Shown piece by piece: positions 31,613 to 39,571 of a stretch of DNA of 42,520 bases. This DNA is from JAFGHJ01 sp964631335. GTDB taxonomy: Bacteria > Hydrothermota > UBA3072. The notes below the pieces were generated by a model. The model searched no databases. It saw only the letters and a list, made by a program, of their open reading frames with translations, and was not told the origin of the DNA. The stretch is from the NCBI GenBank assembly GCA_964631335.1, contig CAZVXD010000002.1, forward strand, positions 1-42,520, read 5' to 3'. Each line of letters starts with the position of its first letter. Position 1 is the first letter of the stretch. The translations under genes and the position numbers were made by a program.

Positions 31613-34204
31613 TTGAACGAAAAAAACGAAAACGAATTACTTAATATAATTGCTGAATTAATGATTCTTCAGGACCCTGAACACAAAATACTGTGGGTTA
31701 ACAAAGCCGCACAAGAATCCATAAAAGGTAATTCGAGCGAAATTGTAGGACATTATTGCTTCGAAGTCTGGGCAGGCAAGACAAAACCCTGCCGGGATTG
31801 CCCTTTAGAAAAAGCTTTAAAAACCGGTAAAAAAGAAGAACAACAAATGTCCTCTCCGGACGGCAGGAATTGGATAGTCAAAGGATACCCTATAAAAAAC
31901 GAAGACGGAGAATTAATTAATTTACTCGAAGTGGTAAGAAATGTGACCGATGAAATGAAACTGGAAGAGGCACTGAAAGATTCCGAAGCACTCTATAAAA
32001 CCCTTATCGATATCTCGCCTTACGGTGTGACCGTAACCGACCTGAAAGGCGAAATTACCTTTGCCTCACAGAAAACAGCAAAATTACACGGGTATAAAAA
32101 TCCTGAAGAATTACTGGGAAAAAGCGCCATAGCATTAATAATCCCATCCGAACAAAAAAGGGCGTTAGCCAGCCTTAAAAGCACATTAGAAAAGGGAAGT
32201 TTAAAAAAATCAGAATACATGTTCCTAAGAAAAGACGGTTCTACTTTTGTAGGTGAAATCAACGCTTCTTTAATAAAAGAGAATAGCGGACAACCACAGG
32301 CTTTCGTGGCAATCACCAGAGACATAACAAAACAAAGAGAAAACGAAAAAGAACTAAAAGAAAAAGAAGCCTTTAATTTCGCTTTATTTAATTACAGTCC
32401 AGCGGAAACTATCGTGGTGGATAAAGAAGGAAAGGTTATAAAAAGCAATTTAGCAAAAAGAAAATCCGGCGACAGAACGCCAAAAATCGGCGATATCATG
32501 TATAAGGATTACGGATCCAAACACGAAACAGACATGTTCGCGGAACTAATGAACTGCATAAAAAAAGGTAAGGGAAAAGAATTTCCAAGAATGAAATACG
32601 AAAACAAATATCTTACTATAAGTATATCGCCTTTCCCTGAAGGAGCAATAATCATTTCCCAGGACATTACCGAACGTATTAAAGCCGAAGAAGCTCTAAA
32701 ACAAAGCGAACAGAGATTTCGCTTAATCGTGGAAACAATGCCGAGCCTTCTGGTAATAACAGATAAAGAAGGGAAAAATCTGTACGTAAGCCCGAATTCC
32801 GAAGAAATAACCGGATACAGCCGTAAAGAACTTGAAAATAATTTTATCTGGTGGGTGCATGAAGACGATCTCGACCGGGCAAAAAAAGTTTTTAACACAT
32901 CAATTAAAGAGCATACAGACGGAAGAAACTTTGAATATAAAGCCGTCAAAAAAGACGGCAAGGTATGGTACGCTTCAGGTTCCTGGCAACCGATAATAAA
33001 CGAAAACGGTGATTTTCAGGGGATGATCTTGCAAACAATCGATATCTCAGACAGAAAAATAATGGAAGAGGAAATAGCCAAAGTTCAAAAGCTGGAATCC
33101 ATAGGTATTCTTGCCGGGGGTATAGCTCACGACTTCAACAACTTTCTTACGGGAATCATAGGCAACATTTCACTGGCAAAATTAAAAACAGATCCAAAAG
33201 ATGAAATCTATGAAATACTTACCGAATCGGAAAAAGCAGCCCACAGCGCAAAGAGTCTAACTCAACAGCTTTTGACTTTCTCTAAAGGCGGTGTCCCAAT
33301 CAAAGAGAAAACCGACATTAAGAATCTAATTAAGGAATCGGCTAAATTCGCCATCATCGGATCCAGCATAAATTGCGATTTCGACTTTCAGGAAAATCTA
33401 TGGGAAGTTATTATCGATAAAGCTCAAATGGCTCAGGTGGTGAACAACATAATTATAAACGCCATAGAAGCAATACCTGAAGAAGGTACAATAACTATAA
33501 AAGCGGAAAATTGCGAAGTAAAAGAAACCGCAAAAATACCACTCAATGAAGGGAAATATGTAAAAATCACTTTTGAAGACACCGGAACAGGTATATCGGC
33601 TGAAAATATACCGAAAATCTTCGATCCTTTCTTTACGACAAAAGAAAGCGGCAGCGGTCTCGGTCTGGCAACAGTTTTTTCTATTATAAAAAAACACAAA
33701 GGCTTTGTTTATGCTAAATCCGCAATAGACAAAGGAACGTCCTTCCATATCTATATTCCCGCTTCCGCAGACAGGAAAACAGAAAGCGAAGAAAAAGAAA
33801 CAAAAGAAAAAGCTCCAAAATCAAGCGGGAGGATTCTTATAATGGATGATAAAGCGTTTATCAGAAGATCCGCCGAAAGGGCTCTTAATTTATATGGTTA
33901 CAATGTCTCAGGCGCGGAAAACGGAGAAAAAGCTTTGATTTTATATAAAGAAGCAATGAATAATAAAATCTCATACGATGTCGTAATTCTCGACCTGACG
34001 GTTCCCGGGGCTATGGGAGGACTAAAAACATTAAAAGAGCTGCAAAAGATCGACCCTGACGTGAAAGCCATAGTTTCGAGCGGTTATTCTGACGACCCGG
34101 TAATGTCCGACCACGAGAAATTCGGTTTTAAAGCCATAATTAAGAAACCCTACGAATATCACGAACTCGCCGAAGCGGTAAAAAAATTAATCGAAGGAGA
34201 TTAA
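31613..34204 (+). CDS. hybrid PAS sensor histidine kinase with receiver domain
   Basis: An 863-residue cytoplasmic sensor. Four PAS-like domains (about 8-115, 125-245, 255-360 and 365-490) precede a HisKA domain, a HATPase domain and a C-terminal receiver. The HisKA motif is GILAGGIAHDFNNFL, with phosphoacceptor His506. The ATPase has the N-box NNIIINAIEAI, FEDTGTGIS and GSGLGLATVFSIIKKH. In the receiver (about 740-860) the phospho-acceptor is Asp794 in VVILDLTVPG and the invariant lysine is in IIKKPYE. The first PAS has the cysteine motif PCRDCPL, also found in the kinase at 14671. No transmembrane helix is seen. The start is TTG, chosen because GGGAG lies six bases upstream and the predicted transcript begins near 31569. 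No separate response regulator follows, so output may pass to a distant partner. Confidence 0.92.
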   Translation: MNEKNENELLNIIAELMILQDPEHKILWVNKAAQESIKGNSSEIVGHYCFEVWAGKTKPCRDCPLEKALKTGKKEEQQMSSPDGRNWIVKGYPIKNEDGELINLLEVVRNVTDEMKLEEALKDSEALYKTLIDISPYGVTVTDLKGEITFASQKTAKLHGYKNPEELLGKSAIALIIPSEQKRALASLKSTLEKGSLKKSEYMFLRKDGSTFVGEINASLIKENSGQPQAFVAITRDITKQRENEKELKEKEAFNFALFNYSPAETIVVDKEGKVIKSNLAKRKSGDRTPKIGDIMYKDYGSKHETDMFAELMNCIKKGKGKEFPRMKYENKYLTISISPFPEGAIIISQDITERIKAEEALKQSEQRFRLIVETMPSLLVITDKEGKNLYVSPNSEEITGYSRKELENNFIWWVHEDDLDRAKKVFNTSIKEHTDGRNFEYKAVKKDGKVWYASGSWQPIINENGDFQGMILQTIDISDRKIMEEEIAKVQKLESIGILAGGIAHDFNNFLTGIIGNISLAKLKTDPKDEIYEILTESEKAAHSAKSLTQQLLTFSKGGVPIKEKTDIKNLIKESAKFAIIGSSINCDFDFQENLWEVIIDKAQMAQVVNNIIINAIEAIPEEGTITIKAENCEVKETAKIPLNEGKYVKITFEDTGTGISAENIPKIFDPFFTTKESGSGLGLATVFSIIKKHKGFVYAKSAIDKGTSFHIYIPASADRKTESEEKETKEKAPKSSGRILIMDDKAFIRRSAERALNLYGYNVSGAENGEKALILYKEAMNNKISYDVVILDLTVPGAMGGLKTLKELQKIDPDVKAIVSSGYSDDPVMSDHEKFGFKAIIKKPYEYHELAEAVKKLIEGD

Positions 34205-34402
34205 AAATCAACTAACCACGAAATACACAAAACACACTAAATTTTTTATTGTCTTTTTGTAAACCCAACCCACCTCCAAATCAGAAACAACAAATCACAC
34301 GAACAGTACAAATGATCCTATTTTCTTTACTCAAGACTCACGACGCCCGACTCAAGGCTCATTTAACTACTCTCTACTTACTGCTAACGGCTATCTACAC
34401 CA

Positions 34403-34430
34403 TTGACTATTCATATTTCTCTTCTAATAT
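34403..34430 (+). promoter_or_regulatory. probable promoter of mnmG
   Basis: TTGACT (34403-34408), a 16-base spacer and TAATAT (34425-34430). The leader would be only about nine bases and has no ribosome site. Confidence 0.45.
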
Positions 34431-34445
34431 TAAAGCAAGAAAAAA

Positions 34446-36320
34446 ATGGAAAAAGAAACAAAGAAATTCGATGTAATAGTTGTGGGAGGAGGGCACGCGG
34501 GAATAGAAGCAGCACTTGCCTCTACCCGGAGAGGTTTTGATACTCTGCTACTTACCATAAGTCCTGAACTTATAGGTCAGATGTCCTGCAACCCTTCCAT
34601 AGGCGGCGGAGCAAAATCCCAGCTGGTTTTCGAAGTAGACGCCCTGGGGGGAGAGATGGCTTACAATACCGATATTACCGGAATACAATTTAAAATGTTA
34701 AACTCGAAAAAAGGTCCCGCCATATGGGCTCTTCGGGCGCAATCAGACAGAAAAGATTACAGGGAAACAATAAAAAAAACACTATTGAATGAAGTACCGG
34801 CTAAAAATGAAAAAGTAACAGGAATCATTGTAGAAAGGAAAAGAATAAAAGGAGTTAAAACAGCTTCAGGGAAAGAGTTCTTCTCAGACGCTGTTGTACT
34901 TACCACAGGTACTTTTCTCTCCGGATTAATCCACATAGGACTTGAATCGTTCCCTTCCGGAAGATTGGGTGAACCTCCTTCAATAGGCTTATCGGATTCT
35001 TTAAAGAAAAATGGCCTCAAACTCGGACGTCTCAAAACAGGCACTTCAGCCCGCGTAGATATGAGATCGATAGATCTATCAAAAACGACAATTCAACCGG
35101 GAGACGAAGACCCACTCAATTTTTCTTACAGAACCAGGGAATTCAATCCTCCCAACGTGCCATGCTTCCTGACCTGGACGAATAAAAACACTCACGATAT
35201 TATACGTAAAAACTTGAAATATTCTCCCCTGGTTCAGGGTAAAATAACCGGAGTAGAACCGAGATATTGTCCTTCTCTGGAAACAAAAATTCTGAAATTC
35301 CCGGAGAAAACTCATCACCATGTTTTTATAGAACCCGATGGATTGGATACTCACGAAGTCTATTTAAACGGAGTATCTTCTTCCCTGCCGGAAGAAATAC
35401 AGGAACAATTTTTAAAAACAATACCCGGACTCGAAAACGTGAAAATTATAAAACCTGGTTACGCGGTCGAATATGACTTCGTACCTCCGACGCAACTTAA
35501 ACACTCACTGGAAACGAAAGCAATAGAGGGTTTATTTCTGGCAGGGCAGATAAACGGAACTTCCGGATACGAAGAAGCAGCGGCTCAGGGAATAATCGCC
35601 GGTATAAACGCGACTCTAAAAATAGAAAAAAAGGGATACCTGGCTCTAAGAAGGGATGAAGCCTATATCGGAGTTCTAATAGACGATTTAGTCATAAAAG
35701 GCACGGAAGAACCCTACCGTATGTTTACTTCAAGAGCGGAACACCGTTTACTGTTAAGACAGGATAACGCCGATCTTAGACTCGCCGGATATGGTTACAA
35801 TCTGGGTCTTCTGAGCAAAGAAAGATTTGAACAGGTCGAGGAAAAAAAGGAAAAAATAAAAGAAACCGAAACCCTCCTTAAAAAGACAATTATAACGCCT
35901 AAAGATGTTCCGGTAATAAAAAAACCGGTAAACGCGTTCAGCCTGGCTAAAAGAGCCGATTTCGAGATCGACGATATAGAAAAGATAACAGGAATAAAAA
36001 TAAACAAAAACATCAAGAATACTATCAGAATAAATATCCGTTACGACGGATATACAGAGCGGGCAACTAGAAAAATAAAAGAATTAAAGAAGATGGAAAA
36101 TTTTCGTATACCTCCGGAGGTGGATTATGCCAAAATTCAGGGAATATGTACCGAAAGCATCGAAAAGCTGAATCGCATCAAACCCGAAACTTTCGGTCAG
36201 GCGACCAGAATCTCAGGAGTTAAACCCACCGATATGCAGGCACTTATGTCTTATATATCCAGAATCAGCAACACTAAAAAATCCCGTAAAACGACTGAAA
36301 AACAAGGAGCAAAAAAATAA
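34446..36320 (+). CDS. mnmG: tRNA uridine-5-carboxymethylaminomethyl modification enzyme MnmG (GidA)
   Basis: A 624-residue FAD enzyme. With MnmE it installs the carboxymethylaminomethyl group on the wobble uridine of several tRNAs. The N-terminal FAD motif VVGGGHAGIEAALA, the MSCNPSIGG segment, the first GidA signature GPAIWALRAQSDR, KTGTSARVD and the second signature GLFLAGQINGTSGYEEAAAQGIIAGINA are present. The canonical YIGVLIDDLVIKGTEEPYRMFTSRAEHRLLLRQDNADLRL stretch follows. The usual KTGTPPR is KTGTSAR here, a modest deviation. The length is normal. The start codon has no clear ribosome site. The stop is directly followed by the prepilin peptidase ATG. Confidence 0.97.
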   Translation: MEKETKKFDVIVVGGGHAGIEAALASTRRGFDTLLLTISPELIGQMSCNPSIGGGAKSQLVFEVDALGGEMAYNTDITGIQFKMLNSKKGPAIWALRAQSDRKDYRETIKKTLLNEVPAKNEKVTGIIVERKRIKGVKTASGKEFFSDAVVLTTGTFLSGLIHIGLESFPSGRLGEPPSIGLSDSLKKNGLKLGRLKTGTSARVDMRSIDLSKTTIQPGDEDPLNFSYRTREFNPPNVPCFLTWTNKNTHDIIRKNLKYSPLVQGKITGVEPRYCPSLETKILKFPEKTHHHVFIEPDGLDTHEVYLNGVSSSLPEEIQEQFLKTIPGLENVKIIKPGYAVEYDFVPPTQLKHSLETKAIEGLFLAGQINGTSGYEEAAAQGIIAGINATLKIEKKGYLALRRDEAYIGVLIDDLVIKGTEEPYRMFTSRAEHRLLLRQDNADLRLAGYGYNLGLLSKERFEQVEEKKEKIKETETLLKKTIITPKDVPVIKKPVNAFSLAKRADFEIDDIEKITGIKINKNIKNTIRINIRYDGYTERATRKIKELKKMENFRIPPEVDYAKIQGICTESIEKLNRIKPETFGQATRISGVKPTDMQALMSYISRISNTKKSRKTTEKQGAKK

Positions 36321-37079
36321 ATGATAATTGTAACCGGAATAATCTTTTTTCTTCTCGGAGCCGTGATGGGAAGTTTCTTTAACGTAATCATATATCGTTT
36401 ACCTAAAAGTATCTCTATAGTAACACCTCCTTCTCACTGCCCGGGCTGCGGAGAGAAAATACAATGGAAGGATAATATTCCGATTTTAAGCTATATTCTT
36501 CTAAACGGTAAATGCCGAAATTGCGATTTTAATATTCCCATCAAATATCTGGTAGTGGAAGCAATAAGCGCTTTCCTTTTCCTTTTCTCATATCTTCGCT
36601 TCGGCATATCTCTCGAACTCCTAACTTTTCTTGTTTTTGTGTCGCTGCTTATTCCCATATCTTTCATAGACCTTCATACAACCTTAATCCCTGATTCTAT
36701 CTCTATATCGGGTATTGTATTGGGACTTGCTCTTTCAGTATTTCGAGGATTGGTTTTGATATCTCTTATCGGAGCGATAGCAGGAGCCCTCTTAATATCA
36801 ATCATAATAATAGCAGGCAGAAAAGTTTATAAACAGGAAGTTATGGGATACGGCGATATTAAACTCGCCGCTATGATCGGAGCTTTTGTAGGATGGGCGG
36901 GAGTGTTACTTACCGTAATGATAGGTTCTTTTCTCGGAGCGGTATACGGATTAATTCAAATAAAAAGAGGTAAGCTCACAATGAAATCACAAGTACCTTT
37001 CGGACCTTATCTGGCAATCGGCGGCGTTATTTCGTTTCTATACGGAAAATGGATAATACTCAATCTGTTCCTGCCTTAA
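36321..37079 (+). CDS. pilD: type IV prepilin peptidase / leader peptidase (A24)
   Basis: A 252-residue inner-membrane aspartic protease that cleaves and N-methylates type IV pilin-like proteins. About seven hydrophobic helices are seen. The zinc-binding cysteines are Cys40, 43, 65 and 68 (CPGCG and CRNCD). The catalytic aspartates are Asp117 in SFIDLHTTLIPD and Asp179 in GYGDIKLAAMIGAF. The first segment, LGAVMGSFFNVIIYRLP, is the methylase-type start. It begins at the base after the mnmG stop and overlaps the next gene by 31 bases, so the three genes form one operon. No pilin or secretion genes are in the window. Confidence 0.94.
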   Translation: MIIVTGIIFFLLGAVMGSFFNVIIYRLPKSISIVTPPSHCPGCGEKIQWKDNIPILSYILLNGKCRNCDFNIPIKYLVVEAISAFLFLFSYLRFGISLELLTFLVFVSLLIPISFIDLHTTLIPDSISISGIVLGLALSVFRGLVLISLIGAIAGALLISIIIIAGRKVYKQEVMGYGDIKLAAMIGAFVGWAGVLLTVMIGSFLGAVYGLIQIKRGKLTMKSQVPFGPYLAIGGVISFLYGKWIILNLFLP

Positions 37080-37576
37080 CAAAAATTTTTTTCGGACTAA
37101 TTTACAAAAATCAGCAGGGGCTCGCGTATCTTTTAGAAAAAATAAACCAAATAGCTGAAATCAATGTCCAAAGTAAAGAAATCCCCTTCGATTTCACCGA
37201 TTACTATAAAGAAGAAATGGGGACATCTTTAAAAAGAAAATGGGTTTCGATTAAAAAAATCATACCGGAGAACGAACTGGTAAATTTAAAACACGAAGCT
37301 ATAAAATGGGAAAAAGAACTTACTTTTCATGATAAGAGAACAGTAAATTGTGATCCGGGAGGGATTTGCGACAATAGAGTCGTTCTTGTAACCACAAAAA
37401 ACTTTTCTCACAGAATTTACCTGGGAAAAGGAATATTCGGCGAGTTAACTCTAAGATATATAGGAGATAAATTCCAACCTCTGGCATGGACTTATCCCGA
37501 TTATCAAAGTGATATTTTTCAGGAATTCGCGAAAAAATGTAAGAAAAAATTTTTGGAAAACAAAATACAAGATTAA
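37049..37576 (+). CDS. DUF4416 family protein
   Basis: A 175-residue protein matching the DUF4416 family. Its hallmarks are visible: KIFFGLIY near the start, the acidic PFDFTDYYKEEMG block, NCDPGGICDNRVVLVTTKNFSHRIYLGKGIFGELTLRY and PLAWTYPDYQS. The conserved histidines and acidic residues suggest a metal or ligand site, but the function is not established. The start at 37049 overlaps the end of the prepilin peptidase gene in another frame, so translation is coupled. I assign only the family. Confidence 0.85.
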   Translation: MDNTQSVPALTKIFFGLIYKNQQGLAYLLEKINQIAEINVQSKEIPFDFTDYYKEEMGTSLKRKWVSIKKIIPENELVNLKHEAIKWEKELTFHDKRTVNCDPGGICDNRVVLVTTKNFSHRIYLGKGIFGELTLRYIGDKFQPLAWTYPDYQSDIFQEFAKKCKKKFLENKIQD

Positions 37577-37601
37577 ACAGATTAACACAAGATTCTTTAT
37601 T

Positions 37602-37641
37602 GTTTTTTTAACCCGAAACACGAAACCCGTAACTCGAAACT
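37602..37641 (-). repeat. 40-bp repeat, copy 2
   Basis: The reverse complement of this stretch matches 18053-18092 at 36 of 40 positions. It lies in the spacer after the DUF4416 gene. Confidence 0.7.
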
Positions 37642-37729
37642 TCAGCTGCAAGAAATTCTTTAACCGTTAGCCATTTCCAGTTTTGGCTTACCACCCAAGC
37701 CCCATGACTCATGACTCAAATAATTTCCC

Positions 37730-37757
37730 TTGACAAATTTTGTCAAAAAAGTAAATT
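37730..37757 (+). promoter_or_regulatory. promoter of the LpoA-like gene with palindrome on the -35 box
   Basis: CCTTGACA gives TTGACA (37730-37735), a 16-base spacer and TAAATT (37752-37757). Initiation seven bases later falls on the ATG itself (37764). The -35 lies in a perfect palindrome, TTGACAAA-T-TTTGTCAA (37730-37746), which could be an operator. Confidence 0.6.
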
Positions 37758-37763
37758 CAACCC

Positions 37764-39257
37764 ATGAAAAGGTTAATATTCGTTCCGATACTTTTCGCGC
37801 TTTTTATCATATCTAACTGTACTCCTTCTATACAGGTTGCCTCAGAAGAAGAAGTAGACAAGATTTATGAAAATGCCATGAAAGCATACGCCGAACAAAA
37901 TTATAAAGAAGCAAATGACTTGTTTTTATTAGTTGCAAAAAGCAGTGAATCCAAAAAATTGAAAGCCAATTCTTTTTTTTATCTTGGCGAAATAAATAAA
38001 GCAACGTCGAATTACGGTAAAGCGCTTATCAGTTATGCGGCCGCGAGCCACTACGGAATAAAAACAGAAGAAAGCATAAAAGAACTGGCGGCTCTGGCGG
38101 ATTTGAATTCTCTGGAGCAATCTATTTCCTACTCCTCCGAAGATCTGAAACCTTATCTATTATATACTCTCGCCAGAAAACTTCAAAGTGTAGGAAAAGA
38201 AAAAGAAAGTCAAAAATTCTTCTCTGAAATCGAAAAGAAATATCCGACCAGCGAATACGCCAGAAAAGCAAAATATATGGCCCGGCACAAAGGCAAAACC
38301 AGGGTCGGTGTACTTTTGCCTCTCACCGAAATTTACAGCAAAACCGCGGAATCGGTGAAAAAAGGCATAGATGTGGGTTCGAAAGATAATTTCATTCCCC
38401 TTTACATAGACACAAAAGGCAATCCGGTTTTAAGCTATAAAGAAGCTGTAGAGTTAATAAAAGAAAAAAGAGTTTCTGGTATTATAGGTCCTCTTTTTTC
38501 ACGAAATTGCTTCGCAGTTGCTTGCATCTCCGATTATATAGGAATACCATTTATTTCTCCTACAGCCACAAAAGAATTTATAGATTCTGTGGGAGATCAA
38601 TGTTATATAATAAACAGGACGATAGAACTACAGGCAAAAGCTATAGCAGATTACGCTGTCACCAGGCTCGGCCTCAGAACCTTCTCGATTTTTTATCCGT
38701 ATTCTGATTACGGGGAAACATTTGAACAATTCTTTTCCGAAAAAGTCAAAGAGTTAGGCGGAGCGATAGTCAACTCGATCTCTTTCAGAGAAGGAAAAAA
38801 GGATTTTCAGGATGAATTAAAAAGAATAAAAGAGAACAATCCCGATGCCGTATATATTCCAGCAGCCACGCAAGACGTACCCGCGATCGCGAGTCAGATA
38901 AAATATCTGGGTATAAAATCACAGATTCTGGGAGCGGATGAGTGGAAATCAAAAGAGATATTCAGACAACAGGTCGGCGCGTCCGCCTTAGAAGGAATAA
39001 TAATATCCGAAAGCCCCTTCAATCCAACTGATGAGTTTTCGGAAGAATTCAACTATATTTTCAGAAAAGAACCGGATAGATATGCCTGTCTCGGATACGA
39101 CGCGGCCACTCTAATGGGAGAACTCCTGCAAAATCCGGATAATACAGGCAGATTAAGAAATATTAAATTAACAGCAGGGTCTATCGGCACTAAAGATTCA
39201 TATGAAAACGTACATATCTACATGATAAGCAAAGGTGATTTCAAACGTATAAAATAG
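37764..39257 (+). CDS. TPR plus type I periplasmic-binding-fold lipoprotein (LpoA-like)
   Basis: A 497-residue lipoprotein. The signal ends at ISNC with Cys19. TPR-like helical repeats span about 27-172 (for example IYENAMKAYAEQNYKEANDLFLLVAK and KANSFFYLGEINKATSNYGKAL). A Leu/Ile/Val-binding-type fold starts near 177 at TRVGVLLPLTEIYSKTAESVKKGI and contains VSGIIGPLFSRNCFAVACISD, IPFISPTA, FSIFYPYSDYGETFEQFF and GADEWKSKEIFR. This order matches LpoA, the outer-membrane activator of penicillin-binding protein 1A, and related penicillin-binding-protein activators. It could instead be a sugar- or amino-acid-sensing lipoprotein. There is no ribosome site; the promoter predicts initiation at the ATG. 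Its stop overlaps the AGGAGG of the next small gene. Confidence 0.83.
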   Translation: MKRLIFVPILFALFIISNCTPSIQVASEEEVDKIYENAMKAYAEQNYKEANDLFLLVAKSSESKKLKANSFFYLGEINKATSNYGKALISYAAASHYGIKTEESIKELAALADLNSLEQSISYSSEDLKPYLLYTLARKLQSVGKEKESQKFFSEIEKKYPTSEYARKAKYMARHKGKTRVGVLLPLTEIYSKTAESVKKGIDVGSKDNFIPLYIDTKGNPVLSYKEAVELIKEKRVSGIIGPLFSRNCFAVACISDYIGIPFISPTATKEFIDSVGDQCYIINRTIELQAKAIADYAVTRLGLRTFSIFYPYSDYGETFEQFFSEKVKELGGAIVNSISFREGKKDFQDELKRIKENNPDAVYIPAATQDVPAIASQIKYLGIKSQILGADEWKSKEIFRQQVGASALEGIIISESPFNPTDEFSEEFNYIFRKEPDRYACLGYDAATLMGELLQNPDNTGRLRNIKLTAGSIGTKDSYENVHIYMISKGDFKRIK

Positions 39258-39265
39258 GAGGCACC

Positions 39266-39481
39266 ATAAAAAGAAAAAGCAACGAAAAACTTTACTGGGA
39301 AAAAACCAATTCTATTATTTTCGCTTCGGGGATTTTAGCAATAATTATAGGCTATATATTCCTCGCAAGGGAATCTCTTACCTTAGCTCCTATACTTTTA
39401 GTATTGGGATACGCCGTATTAATTCCAATTTCCCTCGTTTACAAAGGCTGGATAAAGAAAGAAGGCAATAGCGAGAAGTAA
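39266..39481 (+). CDS. 71-residue small membrane protein, apparent AUA start
   Basis: A short open frame not starting at ATG, GTG or TTG. A perfect AGGAGG (39256-39261) overlaps the stop of the preceding gene and lies four bases before ATA at 39266. From there 71 codons read without interruption to TAA. The peptide starts KRKSNEKLYWEKTNSIIF and has two convincing hydrophobic helices, about residues 16-34 and 40-59. The LTLAPILLVLGYAVLIPISLVY stretch resembles small DUF3098-like membrane proteins of Bacteroidetes relatives. The basic ends are consistent with both termini in the cytoplasm. No alternative start exists nearby in the frame. Either AUA is used, or an ATG has been lost by mutation or error. 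The function is unknown. Confidence 0.65.
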   Translation: MKRKSNEKLYWEKTNSIIFASGILAIIIGYIFLARESLTLAPILLVLGYAVLIPISLVYKGWIKKEGNSEK

Positions 39482-39519
39482 AAACCTGGGTTTTAGGGTT
39501 TAGTTAAAACAACCAATTT

Positions 39520-39568
39520 TCTCTGTGCTCTTTGTGTTCTTTTCTCTGTGTACTCTGTGGTTCAATAT
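39520..39568 (+). repeat. degenerate intergenic repeat
   Basis: ctctgtgctctttgtgttcttttctctgtgtactctgtggttc, the TTTGTG/GTGGTTC wording in three or four units, between the small membrane protein and the MEMO-AMMECR1 gene. Just before it is a ttttagggttta stutter. Confidence 0.6.
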
Positions 39569-39571
39569 CTT

